The notes: generated by a model from the sequence alone, not told the origin. 64,000 nucleotides of DNA from Herbiconiux sp. L3-i23 (GCF_023734115.1 NZ_AP025737.1:2728001-2792000), one strand, 5' to 3'. Counted from the stretch's first letter, positions 8,786 to 17,604 are shown. Numbers and translations are program-made.

Positions 8786-10114
8786 TCCAATCCAGGACTC
8801 GCCCGCTCGCGCACGCTCCGCGTGACCATCGCGCTCGGGGCTCTGCTCCTCGCGATCGCCGCGCTCATCGGGTTAGCACCCGCGGCGGCGAACGCGACGA
8901 CGACGCCCGAACCCACCCCGACGCCCACCGGCGACTTCACCAACACGTACACCATCGGTGGCGTCATCAAGAGCGGCGACGAGCTGCTCGAAGGAGTCGA
9001 GGTCCTGGTCGAGGGCGACGGCTTCGAGGAGACCGGTGTGACCGGCCCCGACGGCCGCTGGAGCGTCAGCGTGCCGCAGCCGGGCGACTACACGGCGCAG
9101 CTCGTGGTCGAGAGCCTCCCCGAGGGCGTCGCACCGCGCGACCCCGACAACATCACCCGCGAGGTGAGCATCGGCACGACCAACACGGTGAACGTCCTCT
9201 TCCCCACGGGCGAGGGCACGGTGTCGACGACGACGATCTGGGACACGATCTTCACCCGCCTCGTCTACGGCCTGAACTTCGGCCTGCTGCTGGCGCTCGC
9301 CGCGATCGGCATCTCGCTGATCTTTGGCACGACCGGCGTCAACAACTTCGCGCACGGCGAGATGCTCACCTTCGGCGCCATCTTCTTCTACCTCTTCAGC
9401 ACGCAGCTGGGGCTCAACGTCATCGTCGCACTGCTGCTCACCCTCGGCCTGTCGGCAGCGTTCGGCTGGGCGCAGGACACGGTGCTGTTCAAACCATTGA
9501 GGCGCAAGGGCGTCGGACTCGTCCAAGTGCTCATCGTGACGATCGGTCTCTCGATCGTCGTGCGCTACCTCTACCTCTACTTCTTCGGCGGAGGAACGCA
9601 GAACCTCAACATCGGCATGACCGAGACGGTCTCGTTCGGTCCGGTGACGATCACGCTCGTGTCCGTCATCAGCATGGCGGTCAGCATCGTGATGCTGATC
9701 CTCGTCGGCCTGTTCCTCACCCGCACCCGCATCGGCAAGGCGACCCGCGCGGTCAGCGACAACCCGTCGCTCGCCGCCGCGTCGGGCATCAACGTCGACC
9801 GCGTCATCCGCATCGTGTGGGTGCTCGCCGCCACGCTCACCGGCCTGTCGGGTGTGCTGTACGGCCTGTACCGCGGTGTCACCTGGGACATGGGCTTCGC
9901 GATCCTGCTGCTGCTGTTCGCCGCGGTCACCCTCGGCGGTCTCGGCAGCGCGTTCGGCGCGCTCGTCGGTTCGCTGATCATCGGCATCTTCACCGAGCTC
10001 TCGACCGTATGGATTCCGCCGGACCTCCGGTACGCGGTCGCCCTCGTGGTGCTGATCCTTGTCCTGCTCGTGCGACCGCAGGGTGTCCTGGGTCGCAAGG
10101 AACGCATCGGCTGA
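8783..10114 (+). CDS. livH: LivH-type ABC permease with an N-terminal extracytoplasmic domain
   Basis: A 443-residue permease of the branched-chain amino-acid (HAAT) importer family. The N-terminus has a signal-like hydrophobic segment (about residues 12-36, ending ANATTTPEPTP). A domain of about 95 residues follows, with the pattern of carboxypeptidase regulatory-like / Ig-like folds (EGVEVLVEGDGFEETGVTGPDGRW and GDYTAQL). The remainder is a normal LivH permease with eight or so membrane segments and the landmarks GTTGVNNFAHGEML and AVSDNPSLAAASGINVDR. LivH proteins are usually about 290-310 residues without this extra domain. It is first in the operon livH-livM-livG-livF. The substrate could be branched-chain amino acids, amides or urea-like compounds. 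Confidence 0.9.
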   Translation: MSNPGLARSRTLRVTIALGALLLAIAALIGLAPAAANATTTPEPTPTPTGDFTNTYTIGGVIKSGDELLEGVEVLVEGDGFEETGVTGPDGRWSVSVPQPGDYTAQLVVESLPEGVAPRDPDNITREVSIGTTNTVNVLFPTGEGTVSTTTIWDTIFTRLVYGLNFGLLLALAAIGISLIFGTTGVNNFAHGEMLTFGAIFFYLFSTQLGLNVIVALLLTLGLSAAFGWAQDTVLFKPLRRKGVGLVQVLIVTIGLSIVVRYLYLYFFGGGTQNLNIGMTETVSFGPVTITLVSVISMAVSIVMLILVGLFLTRTRIGKATRAVSDNPSLAAASGINVDRVIRIVWVLAATLTGLSGVLYGLYRGVTWDMGFAILLLLFAAVTLGGLGSAFGALVGSLIIGIFTELSTVWIPPDLRYAVALVVLILVLLVRPQGVLGRKERIG

Positions 10115-10128
10115 CGGGAGAGTAAGAA

Positions 10129-11109
10129 ATGGACTGGGGAACAATCCTCGGCAATGCGGCCGGCGAGCTGATCAGCCCGACCACCGCTGCCTACGCTCTC
10201 GCCGCCATCGGCCTCAGCGTGCACTTCGGCTACGCCGGCCTGCTGAACTTCGGGCAGGCGGGCTTCATGGCGATCGGCGCCTACGCGTTCGCGATCACCA
10301 CCCTCGAGCTCGGCTTCCCGGTGTGGCTGTCGATCCTCTTCGCGATCCTCGCGTCGGTGATCTTCGCCTTCATCCTCGGTATCCCGACACTGCGGTTGCG
10401 GGCGGATTACCTGGCGATCGTGACCATCGCGGCGGCCGAGATCGTCCGCTACGTGGTCTCGACCGTCGGCTTGACCGATATCACCGGCGGCTCGCAGGGC
10501 CTCAGCGGTTTCAACCGCGGCTTCCAGGACCTCAACCCCATCCCGGACGGCACGTACGGGTTCGGTCCGTGGGTGTACTCGGCCGACCAGTGGTGGGTGC
10601 GCATCTTCGGCTGGGGTCTCGTCATCATCGCGACGGTCATCGTGTGGGCGCTCATGCGCAGCCCGTGGGGTCGCGTCGTGAAGGGCATCCGCGAGGACGA
10701 GGACGCGGTGCGCAGCCTCGGCAAGAACGTCTACTCCTACAAGATGCAGGCGCTGGTGCTCGGCGGGATCTTCGGCTCGCTCGCCGGTGTCGTCTTCATC
10801 CTGCCCCGCGCCGTGCAGCCGGGTAACTACGGCACCGCGTTGACGTTCTTCATCTGGACCGCGCTGCTGCTCGGCGGCGCCGCCACCGTGCTCGGCCCGA
10901 TCGTCGGCGCCATGGCGTTCTGGGCGGTGCTGTCGCTCACGAACGGTGTGATCGTCGGCCTGCGCGACACGGGGATCCTCCCCTTCATCTCGACGACGCA
11001 GGCGGGTCAGATCCGATTCATCCTCGTCGGGCTCGCCCTCGTGCTGCTCGTGATCTTCAGACCACAGGGCATCTTCGGAAACAAGAAGGAGCTGTCGTTC
11101 AATGTCTGA
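10129..11109 (+). CDS. livM: LivM-type ABC permease
   Basis: The second permease of the importer, 326 residues with about eight to nine transmembrane segments. It pairs with LivH in the membrane. Family landmarks are HFGYAGLLNFGQAGFMAIGA near the N-terminus and TLRLRADYLAIVTIA. The cytoplasmic loop that contacts the ATPases (SPWGRVVKGIREDEDAVRSL) is conserved. A GGGAGAG ribosome site precedes ATG 10129, 14 nt after livH. Its last 8 nt overlap livG, which suggests translational coupling. Confidence 0.95.
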   Translation: MDWGTILGNAAGELISPTTAAYALAAIGLSVHFGYAGLLNFGQAGFMAIGAYAFAITTLELGFPVWLSILFAILASVIFAFILGIPTLRLRADYLAIVTIAAAEIVRYVVSTVGLTDITGGSQGLSGFNRGFQDLNPIPDGTYGFGPWVYSADQWWVRIFGWGLVIIATVIVWALMRSPWGRVVKGIREDEDAVRSLGKNVYSYKMQALVLGGIFGSLAGVVFILPRAVQPGNYGTALTFFIWTALLLGGAATVLGPIVGAMAFWAVLSLTNGVIVGLRDTGILPFISTTQAGQIRFILVGLALVLLVIFRPQGIFGNKKELSFNV

Positions 11110-12040
11110 TGCACAGCTGACGGCCACCCACCCGTTCGTCAAGGGCGAGGTCCGCCCCGGATGCGAGAAGGTCGACCCGATCGTCGTCGCCGACAACGTG
11201 ACCCGCCAGTTCGGCGGCCTGAAGGCGGTCGACGTCGAGCACCTCGAGATCCCGCGGGGCGCCATCACCGCGCTGATCGGCCCCAACGGCGCCGGCAAGA
11301 CGACGTTCTTCAACCTGCTGACCGGCTTCGACAAGCCGAACACCGGCCGGTGGAGCTTCGAGGGGTCGAACCTCGCCGGCGTGCCCGCCTTCAAGGTGGC
11401 GCGCCGGGGCATGGTCCGCACCTTCCAGCTGACGAAGTCGCTCGGTCGTCTGTCGGTGCTGCAGAACATGCTGCTGGGTGCCACGAAGCAGTCGGGCGAG
11501 AACATCTTCCGCGCGCTGATCCCGGGTCTGTGGCGCAAGCAGGAGCAGGAGATCACGGCCCGTGCCGACGACCTGCTCGGCCGGTTCAAGCTCGACGCCA
11601 AGCGCGAGGACTACGCGGCGTCGCTGTCGGGCGGTCAGCGCAAGCTCCTCGAGATGGCGCGGGCGCTGATGAGCGACCCGAAGCTGGTCATGCTCGACGA
11701 GCCGATGGCGGGCGTCAACCCGGCGCTCACGCAGAGCCTGCTCGGCCACATCCTCGACCTGAAGAAGCAGGGCATGTCCGTGCTGTTCGTCGAGCACGAC
11801 ATGCACATGGTGCGCCACATCTCCGACTGGGTCGTCGTGATGGCCGAAGGTCGCGTCGTCGCAGAGGGCCCGCCCGAGACCGTGATGTCCGACCAGGCCG
11901 TCATCGACGCCTACCTCGGCGCCCACCACGACACCGACCTCGGCGACATGACCGCGGCCGAGGTCGAAGCCGTGCACCAGGAGTTCGAAGCCGAAGACGA
12001 AGCGGACTTCGAGGACGACCAGAAGGGCGCACGCTCATGA
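11102..12040 (+). CDS. livG: LivG-type ABC importer ATPase
   Basis: A 312-residue ATPase that powers the LivHM permease. Visible motifs are Walker A GPNGAGKTT, signature LSGGQRKLLEMARAL, Walker B LVMLDEP and the switch His in LFVEHDM. The C-terminal stretch of about 35 residues (EAVHQEFEAEDEADFEDD region) is strongly acidic and longer than in most LivG proteins; it is low complexity and of unknown use. The start overlaps livM by 8 nt and the end overlaps livF by 4 nt (ATGA). Confidence 0.95.
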   Translation: MSDAQLTATHPFVKGEVRPGCEKVDPIVVADNVTRQFGGLKAVDVEHLEIPRGAITALIGPNGAGKTTFFNLLTGFDKPNTGRWSFEGSNLAGVPAFKVARRGMVRTFQLTKSLGRLSVLQNMLLGATKQSGENIFRALIPGLWRKQEQEITARADDLLGRFKLDAKREDYAASLSGGQRKLLEMARALMSDPKLVMLDEPMAGVNPALTQSLLGHILDLKKQGMSVLFVEHDMHMVRHISDWVVVMAEGRVVAEGPPETVMSDQAVIDAYLGAHHDTDLGDMTAAEVEAVHQEFEAEDEADFEDDQKGARS

Positions 12041-12834
12041 CCGACGCATCCCCCGCCGCCGTCGCACCCCGGTCCGCGGCCGACGCGGTGCTGCGCACCG
12101 ACGACCTCGTCGCCGGCTACCTGCCCGGCGTCAACATCCTGAACGGCTGCACGGTCGACGCCTACCAGGGCGACCTCATCGGCATCATCGGCCCGAACGG
12201 CGCCGGCAAGTCGACGCTGCTGAAGGCCATCTTCGGCCAGGTCAAGATCCGCGGCGGCGGCATCTACCTGAAGGGCGAGGAGATCACCGGCCTCAAGGCC
12301 GACAGGCTCGTCGGCAAGGGCGTCGGCATGGTGCCGCAGAACAACAACGTCTTCCCGAGCCTCTCGATCGAAGAGAACCTGCAGATGGGGCTCTTCCAGA
12401 AGCCGAAGCTATTCAACGAGCGTTTCGAGTTCGTCTCGACCCTGTTCCCCGAGCTCGGCAAGCGTCGCCGTCAGCGCGCCGGATCCCTGTCGGGCGGTGA
12501 GCGGCAGATGGTCGCGATGAGCCGAGCGCTGATGATGGACCCGTCGGTGCTGCTGCTCGACGAGCCGTCGGCCGGCCTCTCCCCCGTTCGTCAGGACGAG
12601 ACGTTCCTGCGCGTGGCCGAGATCAACCGGGCGGGTGTCACGATCATCATGGTCGAGCAGAACGCGCGTCGCTGCCTACAGATCTGCCACCGCGCGTACG
12701 TGCTCGACCAGGGCAAGGACGCGTACACCGGCACCGGTCGGGAGCTGCTCAACGACCCTCGCGTGATCGAGCTCTACCTCGGCACCCTGGCCGCCGACGA
12801 GGACGCCAAGCGCAAGGGCGCTCCTCCCGCCTGA
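12037..12834 (+). CDS. livF: LivF-type ABC importer ATPase
   Basis: The second ATPase of the importer, 265 residues. It shows Walker A GPNGAGKSTLL, Q-loop MVPQNNNVFPSLSIEENL, signature LSGGERQMVAMSRAL, Walker B VLLLDEP and switch MVEQNA. The start ATG 12037 lies in the ATGA overlap with the livG stop; the longer frame upstream is only livG read in another phase. It is followed after 11 nt by an unknown lipoprotein gene that may belong to the same operon. Confidence 0.95.
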   Translation: MTDASPAAVAPRSAADAVLRTDDLVAGYLPGVNILNGCTVDAYQGDLIGIIGPNGAGKSTLLKAIFGQVKIRGGGIYLKGEEITGLKADRLVGKGVGMVPQNNNVFPSLSIEENLQMGLFQKPKLFNERFEFVSTLFPELGKRRRQRAGSLSGGERQMVAMSRALMMDPSVLLLDEPSAGLSPVRQDETFLRVAEINRAGVTIIMVEQNARRCLQICHRAYVLDQGKDAYTGTGRELLNDPRVIELYLGTLAADEDAKRKGAPPA

Positions 12835-12845
12835 CGGACACGAGC

Positions 12846-13760
12846 ATGACGCCGCCGGCCTCCCGATCGCGCTCCCGCGCGTGGGCGGCACGGCGGCGTT
12901 CTGCGCTGCGGGCGCTGCTCTTCAGCCTCGGAGGGGCGCTCGTTCTGGCAGGGTGCTCGAGCCCTTCCGCCCCGGTCCCATCGGACTCCCTCGCTCAGGG
13001 CCCTCCCCCGGCAGAGCTCGGCATCTCGGTGATCCAGCTCCGCGGGGACATCAGCGTCGGCCGGATCCAGCTGCGGCTGGTCAACGAGGCGGACTCGACG
13101 ATCGAGGTGACCTCGGCCCGCCTGGTGTCACCCCTGCTCGGCGGCGAGGTCCGCTGGACGAAAGCGCCGGCGCGGATCGCGGCCGGCGCGACCGTCGACC
13201 TGCCGTTCCTGCTGCCCGTACTCGACTGCATCGAGGACGCGGAGCCGCTCAGCGCCGTTCTGCAGACCGGAACGGAGGGCGGCGACCCTCGAGCGTTCAC
13301 CGTGATCCCCGACGATCCTCTCGGCGCTCTGGCCCGGCTCGAAGGCGAGACGTGCCTCAAGCAGCGCGTGGCCGAGACGGTCGAGATGACCGGATCGTCG
13401 GTGGAGGTGACCGGGTCAGGATCCGATGCCGTCGCGCGCCTCACGGTGTCGGTGAGGCCCACAGGGGGTGGCGCGGCGGTCGTGCTCGACTCGATCCGTT
13501 CGACGGTACTGCTGACCCCGCGAGGCGGCGAGCAGTGGCCGTTGGGGCTCGTGATCGACGCGTCGTCCGAGGAGCAGGAGGTCGTGCTCGACATCGTCCC
13601 GCGGCGGTGCGATGCACACGCGCTCGGCGAGGACAAGGTGGGTACCGTCTTCCCCGTCGTGGTGGACGGCGACGGCTCGTTCCCCCTGCCTCTCGCCGAC
13701 GGCGTGAAGAACCAGTTGCTCGACTTCGTCTCGCTGCACTGCGGGCTCGGCGCCGACTAG
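12846..13760 (+). CDS. Putative lipoprotein of unknown function
   Basis: A 304-residue protein with an Arg-rich N-terminus, a hydrophobic segment and a lipobox (LVLAGCSS, Cys near residue 37), so it should be anchored outside the membrane by lipid. The mature part is beta-rich in appearance, with repeated statements such as LRLVNEADSTIEVTSARLV and VRPTGGGAAVVLDSIRST, and three or four Cys (DCIED, ETCLK, RRCDA, LHCGL) that could form disulphides. I do not recognise a family. It lies 11 nt after livF and upstream of a bidirectional terminator, so it is probably cotranscribed with the importer, but a role in transport is only inference. Confidence 0.75.
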   Translation: MTPPASRSRSRAWAARRRSALRALLFSLGGALVLAGCSSPSAPVPSDSLAQGPPPAELGISVIQLRGDISVGRIQLRLVNEADSTIEVTSARLVSPLLGGEVRWTKAPARIAAGATVDLPFLLPVLDCIEDAEPLSAVLQTGTEGGDPRAFTVIPDDPLGALARLEGETCLKQRVAETVEMTGSSVEVTGSGSDAVARLTVSVRPTGGGAAVVLDSIRSTVLLTPRGGEQWPLGLVIDASSEEQEVVLDIVPRRCDAHALGEDKVGTVFPVVVDGDGSFPLPLADGVKNQLLDFVSLHCGLGAD

Positions 13761-13777
13761 CGCACCTGAGACACGCA

Positions 13778-13809
13778 GAAGGGCCCGACGCCTTCGCGCC
13801 GGGCCCTTC
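13778..13809. terminator. Bidirectional terminator between the lipoprotein gene and the receptor gene
   Basis: A 10-bp perfect stem (GAAGGGCCCG at 13778-13787 with CGGGCCCTTC at 13800-13809) and a 12-nt loop, placed between two convergent genes. Confidence 0.8.
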
Positions 13810-13842
13810 CGTGGTGCAGCCGGAGCTGCGTACCGCGGGGAC

Positions 13843-15132
13843 TTACTCGTTGAGCGAGCCGAACTCCGCGTTCAGCAGCGTGTACTTGTTGTCCTCGCCG
13901 TACTGGTAGATACCGATGTAGGCCTCGGTCGGGTCGCCGTTCTCGTCGAACTCGATGGGGCCCGAGATGCCGTTGTAGTCGATGTCTTCGCCCTCGTTGA
14001 TGAGCGCGAGGCAGTCGGCGAACGTGGTGCACTCGGTGCCCTCGGTCGTGACGGACATCAGGTTGTCGCGGATCGAGGCACCCGAGTCGTCACCGGCCTG
14101 AGCGGCGGCGAGCGCGGCGACGATCACGGCGTCGTACGACTCCGGCGCGTAGCTGAAGTCGGTGAGCGCCGGGTCGATCTCGAGCAGCTTCGCCTGGAAG
14201 GTCTCGTCGGCCGGGTTTCCGGGCAGCGTGCCCTTCGCGCCGGCGAGGGTGCCGGGCTGGAACTCGTAGCTGTTCGAGAGGTTGCCGTCGACGAAGTAGA
14301 CGCCCGATCCCGGGAAGCCCTGCGTGTTGACGAGCTCGGGGATGATCGAGGCGGTCTCCTCGAACGCGATCACGGCGACCGCGTCGGGCTGGGTCGCGAG
14401 GACCTCGTCCACCTGCGAGGTGAACACCGTGTCACCCGGGTTGTAGGGCACCGCCGCGGTGACGGTGCCACCGGCGGACTCGATGGCCTCGGTCGCGTTG
14501 TCGGTGAGGCCGATGCCGTACGGGTCGTTGATGTAGATGATGCCGACGTTCTCAGCGCCGTCGCCGACGATGAGGTTGCCCAGCACGCGACCCTGCAGCA
14601 CGTCGGAGGGGGCGGTGCGCCAGTAGTAGCCGTCGTCCTCGTAGGTGGTGAAGTCGGGCGAGGTGTTCGCCGGCGAGATCTGCACGATGCCCGCGTCGAC
14701 CAGCTGGTCGATGAAGGTGAACGAGACACCCGAGGACGCGGCACCCACGACGATGTCGGCACCGACGTCGACGAGCTCACCCGCGGACTGGGTCGCGATG
14801 TCGGTGGTGGTGTCACCGGAGTCGCGCTCGTTGAGCTCGACCGTGAAGGGGAACTCCTCGCCGGTGGCCTCGATGTCGGCGATGGCGGCCTTGACACCGG
14901 CGACCTCGGGCGGACCGAGGAACGCGAGGTTTCCCGTCGCGGGAAGGATGGTGCCGACGGAGAAGACGCCGTCGCCGGTCGCGCCCTCGGTCGACGTGGT
15001 CTCCTCGGTCTCTGCGGGCGAGCTCGCGCAGGATGCGAGCAGAAGCAGGCCGGCGCCGAATGCGGCGACCTTCGCTCCGCGAGAGATCAGAGTCGAGCCT
15101 TCAGAAGCGGTGCTCCTGAGGAATGCGCTCAT
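13843..15132 (-). CDS. livJ: LivJ-type branched-chain amino-acid binding lipoprotein
   Basis: The extracytoplasmic receptor for the LivHMGF importer encoded opposite it. It has 429 residues, a signal with lipobox (LLLLASCAS), and a type-I periplasmic binding fold (peripla_BP_6): GTILPATGNLAFLGPPEVAG near the start, VGAASSGVSFTFIDQL and YINDPYGIGLTDNATEA further on. The C-terminus carries CTTFADCLALI followed by DIDYNGISGPIEFD. The start ATG 15132 is supported by a GAGGAGC ribosome site; the longer frame adds 14 unconvincing residues. A promoter and a GlnR-like box lie upstream, which suggests nitrogen control. The actual ligand is not shown by the sequence. Confidence 0.9.
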   Translation of the reverse strand: MSAFLRSTASEGSTLISRGAKVAAFGAGLLLLASCASSPAETEETTSTEGATGDGVFSVGTILPATGNLAFLGPPEVAGVKAAIADIEATGEEFPFTVELNERDSGDTTTDIATQSAGELVDVGADIVVGAASSGVSFTFIDQLVDAGIVQISPANTSPDFTTYEDDGYYWRTAPSDVLQGRVLGNLIVGDGAENVGIIYINDPYGIGLTDNATEAIESAGGTVTAAVPYNPGDTVFTSQVDEVLATQPDAVAVIAFEETASIIPELVNTQGFPGSGVYFVDGNLSNSYEFQPGTLAGAKGTLPGNPADETFQAKLLEIDPALTDFSYAPESYDAVIVAALAAAQAGDDSGASIRDNLMSVTTEGTECTTFADCLALINEGEDIDYNGISGPIEFDENGDPTEAYIGIYQYGEDNKYTLLNAEFGSLNE

Positions 15133-15185
15133 GGTGCTCCTCGTATGTGTGATTGAGAACTGACGCGTGTGCACGCGACTTCATC

Positions 15186-15214
15186 ACGCTAGGTGGCGAG
15201 GTGGCGGGAAACAA
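15186..15214 (-). promoter_or_regulatory. Promoter of livJ
   Basis: Minus strand TTGTTT (15209-15214), a 17-nt spacer, and TAGCGT (15186-15191). Transcription would start near 15179, leaving a leader of about 45 nt with a good ribosome site. Confidence 0.6.
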
Positions 15215-15221
15215 TACAACG

Positions 15222-15241
15222 GTGTTACGACCGTGTAACAC
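15222..15241. promoter_or_regulatory. GlnR-like operator GTGTTAC-N6-GTAACAC upstream of livJ
   Basis: A perfect 7-nt dyad with a 6-nt spacer that fits the published actinobacterial GlnR pattern GTnAC-N6-GnAAC. It sits just upstream of the livJ -35 (about -43 to -62), where an activator would bind. Another GTTAC half lies at 15251-15255. Regulator identity is inference. Confidence 0.55.
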
Positions 15242-15265
15242 AGCTAAATCGTTACAGTCCGTGAC

Positions 15266-16543
15266 CTACATGGACGACGCGGCACGTACGAGGACGGCGC
15301 GCTCGTAGACCGGCCGACCGTCGGCTGCCACAGTGAACAGGGGCAGCGCCGCACTCGAGGCGCGGCCCTGCTCGTCGAAGTCGAACGGGCCGGAGACGCC
15401 CTGGTAGTCGATGTCGTCCTCGGTCTGCAGGACGGACAGGCACTCGGCGTAGCTTGCGCACGGAATCCACGTCGTCGAGGCGGCGGGGAGCGCGGCGACG
15501 ACGGACTCTCCGCCGTCGTCGCCGGCGGTGACGGCGGCGAGCGCCGCGAGGACGGTGGCGTCGTACGCCTCCGCCGCGAGCGCGGTCGAGGTCACCGCAA
15601 TCGAGGACAGCGCAGACGAGGACAGCGCGGGATCCATGGCCAGCAGGGTCGCACCGAAGGCGTCGTTCGGCACCGATCCCGAGCCGAGGATCCGCACCCC
15701 CTCCGCCGCCGCGGCGACGGCGGTGAGATCGGGCACCGCGCCGGCGATCAGGATGCGCGACGACGGGACCCCTGCGGCGAGGAGGGATGCGACGGCACCC
15801 GCGATGTCGTCGGCAGCGTCCCCGGCGACGACGACGGTGTCGGCGTCGGCCGACTGCGACGCGATCCGGGCGGGCCCGCGAGTCATCTCGACAACGGTCG
15901 AAGCGTCGGCGTCGACTCCGAGCGCACCGCGGGCGGTGACCGCACCTTCGACCAATTCCGCGCCACGATCATCAACGGGCACGAGCACCGCGGTGTCGTC
16001 CCCCAGCTCGACGGCCACGGCGTCGCCGGCCACGGATGGGCCCGGCAGGACACGGACCACAGGTGCCGACGGGTCCGCCTCGTCGTCCGTCTCGGCGGCG
16101 GAGGTGAGCGACAGCACGGCGACGCGCGCCGCGGCCGCGAGCGGCAGGGTTCGGGCGAGCAGGCTCGCGTCGGCGGGTCCGATGACGACGTCGACGCCCT
16201 TGGCGGTCAGCTCGGCGAACGAGGTTTCGAGCGTCGCCGTCGCCGGATCGCCGACATCGCGATGGAAGACCCGCACCGCGCTGCCGGCCACACCGCCGGC
16301 CTCGTTGATGGCCCGCACCGCCGCTTCGACACCGGCGATCTGCGCCGCCCCGTCGGCGGCGAGCGCGCCGGTCGTCGAGGTGAGCGTCCCGATGGTGAGC
16401 ACACCGTCGCCGTACGGGACGACCGCGGTGCGGGTCGGCGTCGGCTCAGGAGCCGCCGCGACGGGCGCGTAGCAGGCGGTCAGCGCCGCGATGACGCCGA
16501 GCACGAGGAAGGGCAGAGCATGAGCACTGCGCGATTGCCTCAT
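15266..16543 (-). CDS. LivJ-like receptor lipoprotein paralogue
   Basis: A 425-residue second receptor of the type-I binding fold with lipobox ALTACYAP. The start is ATG 16543, preceded by a GGGGGAT ribosome site. It keeps the LivJ layout (GTLTSTTGALAADGAAQIAG, then VDVVIGPADASLLARTLPLA) but is much more Ala-rich and divergent. The C-terminus matches the neighbour's: CASYAECLSVL then DIDYQGVSGPFDFDEQGR. This shows that the two arose by duplication. It lies 133 nt upstream of livJ on the same strand, on the far side of the GlnR-like box, so that box probably controls livJ and not this gene. Ligand unknown; it may feed the same permease. Confidence 0.82.
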   Translation of the reverse strand: MRQSRSAHALPFLVLGVIAALTACYAPVAAAPEPTPTRTAVVPYGDGVLTIGTLTSTTGALAADGAAQIAGVEAAVRAINEAGGVAGSAVRVFHRDVGDPATATLETSFAELTAKGVDVVIGPADASLLARTLPLAAAARVAVLSLTSAAETDDEADPSAPVVRVLPGPSVAGDAVAVELGDDTAVLVPVDDRGAELVEGAVTARGALGVDADASTVVEMTRGPARIASQSADADTVVVAGDAADDIAGAVASLLAAGVPSSRILIAGAVPDLTAVAAAAEGVRILGSGSVPNDAFGATLLAMDPALSSSALSSIAVTSTALAAEAYDATVLAALAAVTAGDDGGESVVAALPAASTTWIPCASYAECLSVLQTEDDIDYQGVSGPFDFDEQGRASSAALPLFTVAADGRPVYERAVLVRAASSM

Positions 16544-16646
16544 CCGATCCCCCGACCCCTCGCGGCAGGAACCTCCGCGCGTCATGACCGTAGCGGCGCA
16601 CCTCCCGCTCGCAGGGCACCGCGGCGGCGCGTCGCACGGCCGCGGA

Positions 16647-17591
16647 TCAGGGCGTGGGTTCGGTGGGCGGGCGGCGTGCGCGGCGGCCCGCGGTGATCGC
16701 GTCGGTCGAGAGCAGGATGAGGGCGACCCACACGAGCGCGAAGCCGAACAGCCGCTCGGGCGGCATGTCCTCTCCGAGGAGGAGCGTGCCGATGAGGAAC
16801 TGCAGGACGGGGGTGACGTACTGCACGAGGCCCATGTAGGTGAGCGGCAGCCGCGACGCGGCGCTCGCGAAGAGCAGGAGCGGCACCGCCGTCACCGCGC
16901 CGGCCGCCAGGATCGCCACCGTGTTGAACGCCCCGGCGCTGCCGAACACCAGGCCGCTCGTGCTCGCCACGATGGCGAGCACCACCGCGGCGAGCGGCGA
17001 CACCCACGCCGTCTCGAGCGTCAGCCCGCTGACGGCGTCGACGGTGCCGCCGACCCGGTTCTTGACGAGGCCGTACAGGCCGAACGTGAAGGCGAGAGCC
17101 AACGCGATCCACGGCACGGTGCCGTGCCCGATGGCGAGGACGAGGACCGCGACGACGCTGATCCCGACGGCGACCCATTGCAGGGGCCGCAGCCGTTCGC
17201 GCAGCACGACCACCCCGAGGAACACCGTCACGATGGGGTTGATGAAGTAGCCGAGCGATGCTTCGACGACCTGCCCGGTGAGGGTCGCGTAGAGGTAGAT
17301 CAGCCAGTTGAAGAAGATGAGCACGCCCGCGGCACCCATGATCAGCACGGTGCGGGGGCGGCGCACGATCGCGATCAACCGCGACCACGACCGGGTGACG
17401 GTGAGCAGGATGACGCAGAAGGCGAGTGCGAAGAGCACCCGCCATCCGACGATCTCGAACGGCCCGGCCGGAGTCAGTGCGAGGAAGTAGAGGGGGAAGA
17501 GACCCCAGAGGGAGTGGGCGCCGAAGGCGGCGAGAAGGCCCGCGGTGCGCGAGGGGTGCGCCTTGACGGACGGGGTCGGCGCACTGCTCAC
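16647..17591 (-). CDS. rarD: RarD-type EamA family transporter
   Basis: A 314-residue polytopic membrane protein with about ten transmembrane segments in two EamA halves. The opening (LLAAFGAHSLWGLFPLYFLAL, then EIVGWRVLFALAFC) is characteristic of RarD. Members are drug/metabolite superfamily exporters whose substrates are mostly unknown. The GTG start at 17591 is supported by TAGGAT exactly 7 nt upstream, a leaderless promoter. The C-tail after the last helix is Arg-rich. It is not obviously linked to its neighbours. Confidence 0.9.
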   Translation of the reverse strand: MSSAPTPSVKAHPSRTAGLLAAFGAHSLWGLFPLYFLALTPAGPFEIVGWRVLFALAFCVILLTVTRSWSRLIAIVRRPRTVLIMGAAGVLIFFNWLIYLYATLTGQVVEASLGYFINPIVTVFLGVVVLRERLRPLQWVAVGISVVAVLVLAIGHGTVPWIALALAFTFGLYGLVKNRVGGTVDAVSGLTLETAWVSPLAAVVLAIVASTSGLVFGSAGAFNTVAILAAGAVTAVPLLLFASAASRLPLTYMGLVQYVTPVLQFLIGTLLLGEDMPPERLFGFALVWVALILLSTDAITAGRRARRPPTEPTP

Positions 17592-17598
17592 CGACCCG

Positions 17599-17604
17599 AT
17601 CCTA
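17599..17604 (-). promoter_or_regulatory. Leaderless -10 element of rarD
   Basis: TAGGAT on the minus strand, 7 nt before GTG 17591. Confidence 0.65.
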
